A stretch of 64,000 nt of DNA from positions 68,279,501 through 68,343,500 of the forward strand of contig CM032228.1 in assembly GCA_019009955.1 (NCBI GenBank). The letters are read 5' to 3'. Below are positions 60,101 to 63,082 of the stretch, piece by piece. The stretch comes from Riptortus pedestris. Taxonomy: Eukaryota; Arthropoda; Insecta; Hemiptera; Alydidae. The first letter of the stretch is position 1; each line of letters begins with the position of its first letter. A model generated the notes under the pieces. That model ran no database searches. It was not told the origin of the DNA and saw only the letters and a program-made list of their open reading frames with translations. The translations under genes and the position numbers were made by a program.

Positions 60101-63082
60101 AGAAATATCAGATTTGACAAAAATAGACTCAAATATTCTAAAACACTCTACAATGTGAATTTTAATTATTCTTTTTAATTTTTAACGCTGATGTCAAACG
60201 TTAGAAAACAATTGAAAATGTCTGTTTGAATGAGTCAGCTGTGTCCTGTTAGTAGAAGTGAATCATTAATTTAAAATAATTAAATATATTTATTTAAATA
60301 AAATCCTAAGTCCCACCCTGATTAGAAAAGTGTGGAAACCCGTAGATAACCCGCACCAATTAGCCTTAGTCGCAAAAAACGGACGGTAATAAATAATTTA
60401 ATTTGAAAAAAATTAAAACTTTTAGAATATTTCACTCGAATCATAAAGGCATTTGCGAACAGCTGGGAAAAGCAAAGAGATACAAAGTGCTACAAAGATA
60501 GAGCAATAGTGTTGATTGAGTGGGCAGGGAAGGTGGCAGCCATGGCCAGGTGGCTTGTTATGGCAAGGAAATATAAAGGTGTGAAATTCATTAAAAAGTT
60601 GGTAGGACTGCCAATTACCACCAGGCTGGGTCGGCTGTTAGCCTGCGATTTACTGCCACCGCCCTCTCACCAAATAGCAAAACCAATAAAAAACAAAATT
60701 GGAAAAAAACAAAACAAAAAGGACTAAAATAAAGTAAAACTGGTAGATACGGATATTCTTCCCTCCTTCAATACCCATCAATAACTACAGTGCGCAATTA
60801 ACAATCTCCATTCCATTTATTTATTTGTTGTAGCTTCATACACAGTTTTTTTTAGTCAGTGGTCGTTTGTTCTCCTACTTCTTTGGCGTATTATTAAATA
60901 TAATTATTATTTGTCAGTTATTGAATTTTAGTAATAACTAATATAGAATGTTAAAGGCTATTATTAAACCATTTCAGTCATAAACTAATAATAAATTGTA
61001 GTAGCCCCAAATGAAAAAAACTCAGACCAGGTTTTCAGGCCAAAAAAAAAAGGATCCTAGGGTCTCAACTCAACTATCTTTATTATATTATTTCCAATAG
61101 AAGACGTTTCGCCCTCCTGGGCATTACCAACGCTAAAAATACAAATGATAATTTTTTATCTCACGTCCATTAAGGCAATTCATAGTTTTCTTAGATACTT
61201 AGAGTATTAACTAACCCTCAAAATTATTCCTCCCAGTCAATATAACAATAAATCTCCACAGGGGAATAAGATACAAAGATAGCTGAGTTGAGACCTTATG
61301 ATCATTTCTTTTGCCTGAAATAATTTTTATTTTGACCCAATTAAATCATGTTAAATATTCTTTTTTTATGGAGTAGGGTATAAAATAAATCATGATTTTT
61401 TTTTCCATATTTCCCAATATTTACTTATTTAAAAAAGTCGGAATTCATTAATAAATGAGAAAAAGAGAACAATAGAGAGAAAGTTTAAAACAACATTTTG
61501 TTATCATCGCGTTCTTAATCATATGCATATTTAACACATAAAATGGAAGCATAAAATTGAATACGGAATAATTAAGATTTCTTAAATTTTAAGGAACAAT
61601 ATTTTAAACATATGTTCATTTTGGCAGTCATATTTAACTACCATGATCCGGGCGTTGTTGAGATATTTATTTGTTGTATCACTATATTCAGTTCCCAATT
61701 TATTGGCATTTGAGTTGGTTCTCCAAAGTAGATTTTTTAATTCAATCTGTTGCAATTTCAATTGGCTTTCCGTTATTTCACTTTAATGTATACAGTGTTG
61801 GCAAACTGGTAACAATGACGTCAGATAATGGTTGTAATTAGTGTAAGCTGTTGAGGTGGAATATTGCAAAGAGGTATATTGGGAGTGCGCTGGTAAGAGA
61901 TGCCATCAATTGGAGCAGCTGCGTGGGCGGAGCTGCAACTTGTACAAGTCCCCCTTGTAGCTCTGATACCGACTCGCGGCAGTAATAACTCAGAAAGAGC
62001 AAAATATATCAACTTGTCTCCTTCTGACGTCGAACAATTTTATTATTTATCTTAATTTACCCGGCAAATGGCGGATCGTTACGTCACTTAGCCAGTAATT
62101 AATCTAATGGATTGCTTCAACTTTTATAAAGGTTTTTTTTTTTCTTTCTTAGCGTACCTTTATTTTTAATAAAACTTATTTATCATAATATTTATTATTA
62201 TTGAAAGTGTTTTACGGTGTCGACAGAGGGTGTGTTCTAAACATGACAGGCATCTGAGAAAGTAAATACTTTGAATCTTTAAATTGGAATTTTAATTTTT
62301 TTTTTAAGCAGAACCTACGACTACTTTTATATTTCCTTTCAATGACTCTCAGCATGGAAGAACTTTGGTAACCTTTGGCTTTTGAGGGCTGTTCAACTAC
62401 ACACAGTAGAAATTATTCAATATAAAGTTCGCTGGAATAAATAGACGATTTCTATATATACATTAAGACAAACTAATTTGAGAAATGAGACAAAAATGGC
62501 GTCAAAGTGATGACGTAGTTTTTGGGGCTAAGAGATTCAGGGAGAAGAAAATTGCTATGATTGTTCTTAGATATTATAAAATGTTCTTAACTGGCGGCAG
62601 AAACCAAATGCCTAGTTAGGTAACAAGTAAAATTAAAAAAAAAAAATACAACAATCTCTCACGAAAAAAATTTCATTGAATTAGAATTTCGAAAAATGTA
62701 TTTCATACTCTTTGAGAGTAATATACATTTTGGATTTCTATACTTATCAATACCAATCTGTCCCGATTAGCCATAGTAGCATAAAGTGGACGTAAATAAT
62801 AATAATATTAATCAATACCAATCATTAATGTCTAACCAAATTCCGAACCGTTCGAAAACCTTTCTCAACAATAGCTAAACGATATTGAGAGCTAAAAGTA
62901 ACTATCTCTATTAGTACAGCTAGACATTATTATATAAATTGGTGCTTACGTTGGGATTGTGAGGCTGAGATGGAATCCTTAGGCGTCTGAACAGATGCTG
63001 ATGCTGAAGTCTGAGTACCTCCTTGGCGGTCCTGCATTGCTGCAAGTGCCAGAAACGTGGCCATATTCTGAGGCAGTACCAC
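199..63082 (-). CDS. cas: castor / CASZ1-type zinc-finger transcription factor (16 exons, both ends missing)
   Basis: Nuclear DNA-binding regulator; in Drosophila castor acts in late neuroblast temporal identity, and CASZ1 is the vertebrate orthologue (family knowledge). Exons in transcript order: 63082-62950, 13559-13433, 11237-10822, 9030-8753, 7768-7588, 7125-6954, 6582-6453, 6370-6230, 6109-6095, 4986-4822, 4740-4514, 4426-4266, 3591-3472, 2625-2551, 757-663, 322-199. They total 2560 bp with one continuous frame. Numbering residues from the first exon, zinc-binding units lie at about 76-113, 133-173, 193-232, 252-290, 412-448, 465-498, 598-637 and 655-693. An AT-hook (KRGRPPKNR) is at 515-523. 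Sumoylation-type motifs are at 724-727, 741-744, 784-787 and 837-840. Diagnostic castor strings are [32 protein letters not shown] and THFHCRR. Start and stop codons are outside the window. Identity is very secure; exact ends and isoforms are not. Confidence 0.96.
323..662 (-). other. castor intron, 340 bp
   Basis: AT-rich, with a short TA run near 620. Nothing else seen. Confidence 0.8.
663..757 (-). CDS. cas: castor exon 15 of window
   Basis: 95 bp, acceptor tatttatctttcag, donor CCTGAG|gtaatg, entry phase 1, exit phase 0. It encodes [20 protein letters not shown] and then [16 protein letters not shown] is a third sumoylation-type motif. No other domain is visible. Confidence 0.9.
1499..1725 (+). 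repeat. tRNA-derived SINE, degraded full-length copy
   Basis: It begins GAGCTCAGGTT, has the body motif ATTAGTCCCATCCTGG, and ends AGCTATAGTAGCGTAAGGTG. These match the order of segments in the intact copy next to it. Many substitutions mark it as old. Confidence 0.7.
1762..1994 (-). mobile_element. tRNA-derived SINE, intact copy with 13-bp target-site duplication
   Basis: On the minus strand it begins GGGGCTCAGGTTAGCCATGC. It then has a pol III B-box-like GAGTTCGATTCTTGCC, a tRNA-unrelated body (CCCACCCTGGCTATAAAAGG), and a tail of AATAAT repeats. A perfect 13-bp direct repeat, TTATTATGATCAT, flanks it at 1749-1761 and 1995-2007. This fits target-primed retroposition. The head resembles a class II tRNA (Leu or Ser type), but I could not assign it firmly. 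It lies inside a castor intron and affects no splice site. Confidence 0.88.
2551..2625 (-). CDS. cas: castor exon 14 of window, 75-bp symmetric exon
   Basis: Acceptor gtatgttattattag, donor GCTTCAG|gtgggc, length divisible by three, phase 1 on both sides. It encodes [20 protein letters not shown] and then PTPAS, open throughout in the required frame. The next exon joins in frame whether this one is used or skipped. The ASGTFYPL stretch has the look of a conserved segment. The gtgggc donor is weaker than those of its neighbours. Confidence 0.8.
2626..3471 (-). other. castor intron, 846 bp
   Basis: AT-rich; no repeat or extra exon recognised. Confidence 0.75.
3472..3591 (-). CDS. cas: castor exon 13 of window (sumoylation-type motifs)
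   Basis: 120 bp, acceptor tctggattacag, donor GACAG|gtatgt, phase 1 to phase 1. It encodes [20 protein letters not shown] and then [18 protein letters not shown] and IKQE fit the psi-K-x-[D/E] sumoylation consensus. No zinc ligands. Such motifs are common in transcriptional repressors; modification here is inferred, not shown. Confidence 0.92.
3592..4265 (-). other. castor intron, 674 bp
   Basis: AT-rich. It contains an octamer ATGCAAAT near 4000, which is at background frequency for this composition. Nothing else seen. Confidence 0.75.
4266..4426 (-). CDS. cas: castor exon 12 of window (zinc unit 8)
   Basis: 161 bp, acceptor tgtttcacttccag, donor CTCA|gtaagt, entry phase 2, exit phase 1. 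It encodes [20 protein letters not shown] and then [12 protein letters not shown], completing unit 8 with H689 and H693. A polar tail ([18 protein letters not shown]) follows. This is the last zinc unit in the window. Confidence 0.96.
4514..4740 (-). CDS. cas: castor exon 11 of window (zinc unit 7)
   Basis: 227 bp, acceptor attttttttaag, donor ACAAG|gtaacg, phase 0 to phase 2. It holds zinc unit 7: C598-x4-C603, QHYHC, C619, H632-x4-H637, followed by [18 protein letters not shown]. The [10 protein letters not shown] and DFHDN segments and the FLFFDR linker are characteristic of the C-terminal fingers of CASZ1 proteins (family knowledge). C655 and C660 of unit 8 begin at its end. Confidence 0.96.
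4822..4986 (-). CDS. cas: castor exon 10 of window (Ser/Pro/Thr-rich linker)
   Basis: 165 bp, acceptor taataatttcag, donor AATATA|gtaatt (non-consensus last exon base), phase 0 to 0. It encodes [20 protein letters not shown] and then a [15 protein letters not shown] linker. No zinc ligands. The donor was placed at the last in-frame GT before a TGA in the same frame; it joins IIQNI to EAQGFQ. The exact 3' end is less certain than the rest. Confidence 0.85.
4987..6094 (-). other. castor intron, 1.1 kb
   Basis: AT-rich sequence between the microexon and the Ser/Pro-rich exon. I saw no further exon or repeat. Confidence 0.75.
6095..6109 (-). CDS. cas: castor microexon, 15 bp (VWNDY)
   Basis: The pentapeptide VWNDY is flanked by a strong acceptor (tttttattttcag) and a strong donor (TAT|gtaagtat). 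Phase is 0 on both sides, so inclusion or skipping keeps the frame. It follows the AT-hook exon directly and precedes the Ser/Pro-rich exon at 4986. Splice-site quality is the main evidence; the coding content is too short to judge alone. Confidence 0.75.
6230..6370 (-). CDS. cas: castor exon 8 of window (end of unit 6 and AT-hook)
   Basis: 141 bp, acceptor ttctaattatag, donor ATTGAA|gtaagt, phase 0 to phase 0. It finishes unit 6 with [20 protein letters not shown]; this finger has a CC doublet and a one-residue-shorter loop. A basic AT-hook follows at residues 515-523 (KRGRPPKNR), a minor-groove-binding motif with the RGRP core. Codons are in frame with both neighbours. Confidence 0.95.
6453..6582 (-). 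CDS. cas: castor exon 7 of window (end of unit 5, start of unit 6)
   Basis: 130 bp, acceptor acaattttag, donor ACCTGG|gtaagt, entry phase 2, exit phase 0. It completes unit 5 with EGHARMH (H444, H448). After the linker [16 protein letters not shown] it opens unit 6 with C465, C469 and HYHC. The short 82-bp intron downstream interrupts unit 6 between TW and DGC. Confidence 0.95.
6583..6953 (-). other. castor intron, 371 bp
   Basis: AT-rich, nothing recognised. Confidence 0.8.
6954..7125 (-). CDS. cas: castor exon 6 of window (start of zinc unit 5)
   Basis: 172 bp, acceptor gttattttcag, donor CTTCAG|gtaaga, entry phase 1, exit phase 2. It encodes an acidic [17 protein letters not shown] segment and then the start of zinc unit 5: C412 and C416 (C-x3-C), SEHYHC, C431. 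The second half of the finger (H444, H448) is in the next exon. [11 protein letters not shown] resembles the DYSRYVRRF lead-in before unit 1, suggesting an old internal duplication (inference). Confidence 0.95.
7126..7587 (-). other. castor intron, 462 bp
   Basis: AT-rich, nothing recognised. Confidence 0.8.
7588..7768 (-). CDS. cas: castor exon 5 of window (Gln/Ser/Pro-rich linker)
   Basis: 181 bp, acceptor ttctcttctatag, donor CCTCAG|gtaaga, entry phase 0, exit phase 1. The product is low-complexity: [20 protein letters not shown], then Ser/Thr/Pro-rich sequence ending HFSKPPTSG. No zinc ligands. It is a flexible linker between unit 4 and unit 5. SP and TP dipeptides ([11 protein letters not shown]) could be phosphorylation sites, which is inference only. 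Confidence 0.93.
7769..8752 (-). other. castor intron, 984 bp, with an old SINE
   Basis: AT-rich. It contains a degraded SINE (7842-8067) and a C run near 8330. Confidence 0.75.
7842..8067 (-). repeat. tRNA-derived SINE, degraded
   Basis: Minus-strand copy: right end CTAGCCTAGCCC, a decayed B box (GGAATCAAACCCATGACTC on the plus strand), body CCAGGATGGGACTAAGG, and tail near 7842. No target-site duplication was found. Confidence 0.7.
8753..9030 (-). CDS. cas: castor exon 4 of window (end of unit 3, unit 4)
   Basis: 278 bp, acceptor taatctttacag, donor GAGCAG|gtatta, entry phase 1, exit phase 0. It completes unit 3 with H228 and H232 ([10 protein letters not shown]). It encodes all of unit 4: C252-x4-C257, then NHIHC, C-x4-C, and H286/H290 in [14 protein letters not shown]. 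The linker GFKKFLKP matches the inter-finger linkers typical of castor proteins. A basic and then hydrophobic tail ([17 protein letters not shown]) follows. Confidence 0.97.
9031..10821 (-). other. castor intron, 1.8 kb
   Basis: AT-rich with a slightly GC-richer stretch at about 9930-10260. No exon with usable splice sites found on the minus strand. Confidence 0.7.
10822..11237 (-). CDS. cas: castor exon 3 of window (zinc units 1-3)
   Basis: 416 bp, the largest exon. Acceptor cttctttgcag, donor ATGG|gtatga, entry phase 2, exit phase 1. It carries HFHC with ligands H109 and H113 of unit 1 (here C-x2-C, CLDC, instead of C-x4-C). It also holds unit 2 (C133, C140, HYHC, C156, H169, H173) and most of unit 3 (C193, C198, HFHC, C215). 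Unit 3 is completed by the next exon (EKHKTYH). Third codon positions are markedly GC-rich here compared with the other exons. This also produces a long antisense open frame at 10793-11251, which I treat as a shadow. Confidence 0.98.
11238..13432 (-). other. castor intron, 2.2 kb
   Basis: Contains a SINE (11434-11612). Two GC-balanced stretches, 11780-12090 and 12880-13230, are open in several frames by chance and may be regulatory. No exon recognised. Confidence 0.7.
11434..11612 (+). repeat. tRNA-derived SINE, 3'-truncated
   Basis: Well-conserved head GGGGCTCAGGTTAGCCATGT, B box GAGTTCGATTCTCGCC, and body CCCACCCTGACTAGAAAAGG. It stops after GATAACCC and lacks the CCGATTAGCC...GTGGACG tail part. 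Confidence 0.85.
13433..13559 (-). CDS. cas: castor exon 2 of window (lead-in to zinc unit 1)
   Basis: 127 bp, entry phase 1, exit phase 2, donor ACAG|gtaata. It encodes the hallmark castor stretch [20 protein letters not shown] and then CKELNY. The Cys pair C76 and C81 (C-x4-C) starts zinc unit 1. The unit is split by the next intron, and its HFHC part lies in the following exon. The [10 protein letters not shown] type of lead-in is shared with CASZ1 proteins (family knowledge). Confidence 0.97.
13744..13962 (-). repeat. tRNA-derived SINE, nearly full length, moderately degraded
   Basis: Plus-strand reading: TTATTAACGTCCACTTTTT, GCTAATTGGGACAG, CTAGCCAGGCTGGACTGAG, CACTCCACTCTAGGTTTAC, ending GACATGAGCCCC. 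It lies about 185 bp upstream, in transcript order, of the exon at 13433-13559. Confidence 0.8.
13963..17560. other. Intron segment, mostly AT-rich
   Basis: No gene. Milder GC-balanced patches at about 14340-14640 and 14890-15570 could be regulatory. Nothing else recognised. Confidence 0.5.
17561..18330. other. GC-balanced intronic island A, candidate regulatory DNA
   Basis: GC-richer than the DNA on both sides. It contains an A run at 17906-17920 and a short GAGAG cluster near 18005-18021. Short ORFs occur on both strands and none looks coding. Regulatory role is inferred from composition only. Confidence 0.35.
18331..19860. other. AT-rich intron segment
   Basis: No gene or repeat family recognised. 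A perfect short palindrome, TATTCCCT-AA-AGGGAATA, lies at 19282-19299. Confidence 0.5.
19861..20480. other. GC-balanced intronic island B with short inverted repeat
   Basis: Contains GAGCGCC (20097-20103) and GGCGCTC (20120-20126), a perfect 7-bp inverted repeat around an E-box (CAGGTG at 20103-20108). No coding content. Confidence 0.35.
20481..21800. other. AT-rich intron segment
   Basis: No gene. It has an octamer ATTTGCAT near 20725. Nothing else recognised. Confidence 0.5.
21801..22640. promoter_or_regulatory. GC-balanced intronic island C with three Su(H)-type motifs
   Basis: YGTGRGAA matches: TGTGGGAA at 21854-21861, CGTGAGAA on the minus strand at 21868-21875, and TGTGGGAA at 22264-22271. 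The first two converge 6 bp apart, which is not the canonical 15-17 bp paired-site spacing. The island also holds G-runs (22200-22240) and long T runs near 22440. A Notch-responsive role is inferred. Confidence 0.3.
22641..23640. other. Intron segment, AT-rich
   Basis: Contains one SINE fragment. Short ORFs at 22744-23187 show no recognisable domain. Confidence 0.5.
23401..23505 (+). repeat. tRNA-derived SINE, 3' fragment
   Basis: Matches the SINE body: GACTAAATAAAATCCGTAGA, TGGCTAGAAAAGAGTGATGA, GAAGATAACCC, then a decayed tail. Confidence 0.6.
23641..24420. other. GC-balanced intronic island D
   Basis: Rich in homeodomain-type TTAATTAATGG and ATTAG words; short GAGAGAG run near 24180. No coding content recognised. 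Confidence 0.35.
24421..25560. other. Intron segment with an unassigned GC-balanced block
   Basis: 24660-25000 is GC-balanced and reads like decayed coding sequence in places, but I recognise no family. The rest is AT-rich. Confidence 0.35.
25561..26110. other. GC-balanced intronic island E
   Basis: Contains GA- and G-rich words (25785-25810) and CGGCCGGCC near 25960. No coding content recognised. Confidence 0.35.
26111..26770. other. AT-rich intron segment
   Basis: Nothing recognised. Confidence 0.5.
26771..27880. other. GC-balanced intronic island F
   Basis: Overlapping ORFs of 77-123 codons occur on both strands with no recognisable domain. It has a purine-rich stretch at 27670-27720 and one Su(H)-type TTCCCACA near 27588. 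Confidence 0.35.
27881..29160. other. AT-rich intron segment
   Basis: Nothing recognised. Confidence 0.5.
29161..29880. other. GC-balanced intronic island G with (GA)n
   Basis: Centred on a GA microsatellite at 29515-29575, flanked by G-runs near 29440 and 29640. GAGAG words are sites for GAGA-factor-type proteins in flies. The minus ORF with serial Leu-Ser across the repeat is an artefact of the microsatellite. Confidence 0.35.
29515..29575. repeat. (GA)n microsatellite
   Basis: Imperfect GA dinucleotide run interrupted by GAGC and GAGT units. Confidence 0.95.
29881..32130. other. AT-rich intron segment
   Basis: No gene. CGTGGGAA, a Su(H)-type word, occurs near 30588. Nothing else recognised. 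Confidence 0.5.
32131..32650. other. GC-balanced intronic island H
   Basis: Open on both strands for 65-108 codons; no domain recognised and no splice signals worth noting. Probably non-coding. Confidence 0.35.
33010..33285 (+). mobile_element. LINE remnant, C-terminal zinc-knuckle / endonuclease region (R2-like)
   Basis: The plus-strand frame from 33028 reads [20 protein letters not shown], a stop, then [28 protein letters not shown] and a later KPHIIV. This order matches the region after the reverse transcriptase in R2-type non-LTR elements: a CCHC knuckle, then the RHN...HQ segment, then the start of the restriction-like endonuclease (family knowledge). The knuckle Cys positions are replaced (Arg, Arg) or lost at the stop. 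The segment after LDNEVP looks deleted and frameshifted. It is dead. Confidence 0.6.
33286..36200. other. AT-rich intron segment
   Basis: Nothing recognised beyond a small hairpin (GGTGGT-CAGA-ACCACC) near 34393-34408. Confidence 0.5.
36201..36670. other. GC-balanced intronic island I
   Basis: Contains a C run near 36493. Short ORFs without recognisable domains. Confidence 0.35.
36680..37048 (+). mobile_element. LINE remnant, extreme C-terminus of an ORF2-type polyprotein
   Basis: The frame at 36799-37047 contains [20 protein letters not shown] and later [14 protein letters not shown]. This follows the pattern [GR]-rich, then [RK]-x-[SW]-hhDhK-x-h, then A-x-DR-x-W, commonly seen at the C-terminal end of endonuclease/reverse-transcriptase LINE proteins (family knowledge). 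It is truncated upstream and frame-broken in 36700-36840. Confidence 0.6.
37500..38530. other. CpG-rich intronic island J with two divergent overlapping ORFs
   Basis: This block is richer in CpG than the rest of the intron (for example GCGCGAACGCGGGCGCGTGC at 38150-38169). A 106-codon frame runs on the minus strand (38055-37735) and a 120-codon frame on the plus strand (38167-38529); a second plus frame starts at 38006. Neither shows a domain I recognise. Options: CpG-island-type regulatory DNA, a recently acquired foreign fragment, or chance ORFs. I cannot decide from sequence alone. Confidence 0.35.
39524..39584. repeat. (TA)n microsatellite
   Basis: About 60 bp of uninterrupted TA. Confidence 0.97.
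40998..41029. repeat. (TA)n microsatellite
   Basis: About 32 bp of uninterrupted TA. Confidence 0.97.
41452..41661 (-). other. Unassigned 69-codon ORF
   Basis: It reads [20 protein letters not shown] and later [20 protein letters not shown], then a stop. Composition looks more protein-like than neighbouring frames, but I recognise no family. It could be a decayed transposon-encoded segment or a chance ORF. There are no clear splice sites linking it to castor. Confidence 0.25.
41662..42480. other. AT-rich intron segment
   Basis: G-run near 42343-42358. The minus ORF 42372-42160 has no recognisable domain. Confidence 0.45.
42481..42668 (+). repeat. tRNA-derived SINE, degraded
   Basis: Head AGCTCAGGGGTTAGCCATGC, decayed B box GGTCGATTCTGAAC, body GTCCCACCCTGGCTAAAAAG, tail GTGGGCGATAATAAATAG. 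An internal region is shortened. Confidence 0.75.
42900..43270. promoter_or_regulatory. Promoter- or enhancer-like island K (octamer, KLF, CCAAT, PBX/HOX words)
   Basis: GC-rich for this window, with ordered motifs: octamer ATTTGCAT (42973-42980), GGTGGGAA (43059-43066), GGCCACGCCC (43071-43080), inverted CCAAT (ATTGG, 43093-43097) and TGATTGACAG (43112-43121). A CT-rich tract extends to about 43220. The octamer is the site type bound by POU proteins; in Drosophila the POU factors Pdm/Nubbin act with castor in the neuroblast cascade. Function is inferred; it could be an internal castor promoter or an enhancer. Confidence 0.4.
43271..45480. other. AT-rich intron segment
   Basis: A (TA)n tract at 43928-43977. 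A GC-balanced block at 44210-44400 contains GCGCCATCTGGG but is not assigned. No gene. Confidence 0.45.
43928..43977. repeat. (TA)n microsatellite
   Basis: About 50 bp of uninterrupted TA. Confidence 0.97.
45481..46080. other. GC-balanced intronic island L
   Basis: Open in two overlapping plus frames of 68-84 codons with no domain. Candidate regulatory DNA by composition. Confidence 0.35.
46081..47040. other. AT-rich intron segment
   Basis: Nothing recognised; the overlapping short minus ORFs look random. Confidence 0.5.
47041..47720. other. GC-balanced intronic island M
   Basis: Several CpG and GGGG words. Short ORFs on both strands without domains. Confidence 0.35.
47721..48400. other. 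AT-rich intron segment
   Basis: An A run near 47950-47966. Nothing else. Confidence 0.5.
48401..48930. other. GC-balanced intronic island N with a 118-codon ORF
   Basis: The plus ORF 48567-48923 starts [14 protein letters not shown] and ends in a basic, Arg-rich tail ([16 protein letters not shown]) with a CDSC pair. No family recognised. The opposite strand is also open for 61 codons. I treat coding status as unproven. Confidence 0.3.
48931..50560. other. AT-rich intron segment
   Basis: A GC-balanced patch at 49800-49920 is unassigned. Nothing else. Confidence 0.45.
50561..51640. other. GC-balanced intronic island O
   Basis: The densest part is 50960-51560. No ORF above 60 codons and no repeat family recognised. 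Candidate regulatory DNA. Confidence 0.35.
53953..53994. repeat. Perfect 15-bp inverted repeat with 12-nt loop
   Basis: TAGTCCTTTCCATAA at 53953-53967 pairs without mismatch with TTATGGAAAGGACTA at 53980-53994. A related segment, CTTTCCATACCTAAAATCAT, lies just upstream at 53914-53933 as an imperfect direct repeat. It could be a small foldback element. Confidence 0.9.
54055..54106. repeat. Compound (AC)n(AT)n microsatellite
   Basis: About 13 AC units followed by about 13 AT units. Confidence 0.97.
54641..55330. other. GC-balanced intronic island P
   Basis: Rich in TTAATTG and ATTAG homeodomain-type words. No coding content recognised. Confidence 0.35.
55331..56340. other. AT-rich intron segment
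   Basis: Nothing recognised. Confidence 0.5.
56341..57020. other. GC-balanced intronic island Q
   Basis: Overlapping ORFs of 80-88 codons on both strands across a T/C-rich centre; no domain recognised. Confidence 0.35.
57021..58370. other. AT-rich intron segment
   Basis: Short ORFs only, none recognisable. Confidence 0.45.
58371..58960. promoter_or_regulatory. GC-balanced intronic island R with tandem SOX-type words
   Basis: ACAAT at 58701-58705 and AACAAT at 58711-58716 and 58717-58722 form a short same-strand cluster, followed by a CCAAT at about 58926-58930. SoxB proteins bind ACAAT-type sites and act in neuroblasts (family knowledge). Function inferred. Confidence 0.3.
58961..59978. 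other. Intron segment
   Basis: AT-rich with a balanced patch at 59380-59780. Nothing recognised. Confidence 0.45.
59979..60045 (+). repeat. SINE body fragment
   Basis: TTATTTAGTGCCAACCTGAC and AAGTGTTGTAACTTGTAGAT match the SINE body in order. Weak match. Confidence 0.4.
60288..60400 (+). repeat. tRNA-derived SINE, 3' half
   Basis: ATCCTAAGTCCCACCCTGAT, GTAGATAACCCGCACCAATT and AGCCTTAGTCGCAAAAAACG are followed by TAATAAATAAT. The tRNA head is missing. Confidence 0.75.
60401..61031. other. Intron segment
   Basis: A balanced patch at 60500-60690 has a 72-codon plus ORF with no domain; the rest is AT-rich. Confidence 0.45.
61032..61321. mobile_element. Inverted-repeat element with hammerhead-like core (possible Penelope-like LTR fragment)
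   Basis: Arms of about 50 bp: GGTCTCAACTCAACTATCTTT (61061-61081) pairs with the complement of 61275-61295 at 20 of 21 positions. The match continues outward, with small gaps, to TTTCAGGC at both ends. Inside, the minus strand at 61131-61104 reads TTGGTAAT, GCCC-AGGA-GGGC, GAAACGTC. A 4-bp stem with tetraloop followed by GAAAC resembles stem II of a hammerhead ribozyme, with a decayed CTGATGA box upstream. Hammerheads occur in Penelope-like and related elements (family knowledge). No target-site duplication was identified. Confidence 0.55.
61322..61815. other. AT-rich intron segment
   Basis: Nothing recognised. Confidence 0.5.
61816..62520. promoter_or_regulatory. Promoter- or enhancer-like block with CRE, EGR and YY1 words
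   Basis: Full CRE TGACGTCA (61816-61823), EGR site GCGTGGGCG (61921-61929), TGACGTCG (62025-62032), YY1-type AAATGGCGG near 62066, TTACGTCA (62079-62086), then AAAATGGCGTC and TGACGTAG near 62495-62518. It lies 0.4-1.1 kb downstream of the first exon in transcript direction. CRE, EGR and YY1 words together are typical of CpG-type promoters; the role here is inferred. Confidence 0.35.
62759..62812 (+). repeat. SINE 3' tail fragment
   Basis: TGTCCCGATTAGCCATAGTA, then GCATAAAGTGGACGTAAATA and AATAAT repeats: only the last 50 bp of the element. Confidence 0.65.
62950..63082 (-). CDS. cas: castor exon 1 of window (N-terminal region)
   Basis: 133 bp. The acceptor is a good pyrimidine tract ending ttcttccacag; the donor is AAC|gtaagc. 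Entry is phase 0 and exit phase 1. It encodes [20 protein letters not shown] and then a Ser/Thr/Gln-rich stretch without zinc ligands. Exit phase matches the entry phase of the exon at 13559, joining CAATCCCAAC to TTGTGGGAGC in frame. The internal Met codons are not supported as starts, because the frame is open up to the acceptor and that acceptor is strong. So this is an internal coding exon, unless a separate 5' UTR exon makes ATG at residue 7 the start. Confidence 0.88.

Larger units (their letters stand above)
13560..62949 (-). other. cas: Giant castor intron, about 49.4 kb
   Basis: This separates the first exon in the window from the zinc-finger exons. Donor gtaagc is at 62949 and acceptor ttgttatag at 13560; phase 1 is kept across it. 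No convincing nested gene was seen. It holds SINE pieces, two LINE remnants, an inverted-repeat element, microsatellites and a series of GC-balanced islands listed separately. Its size, in a gene whose family has complex neural expression, suggests that much of it is cis-regulatory (inference). Confidence 0.85.
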
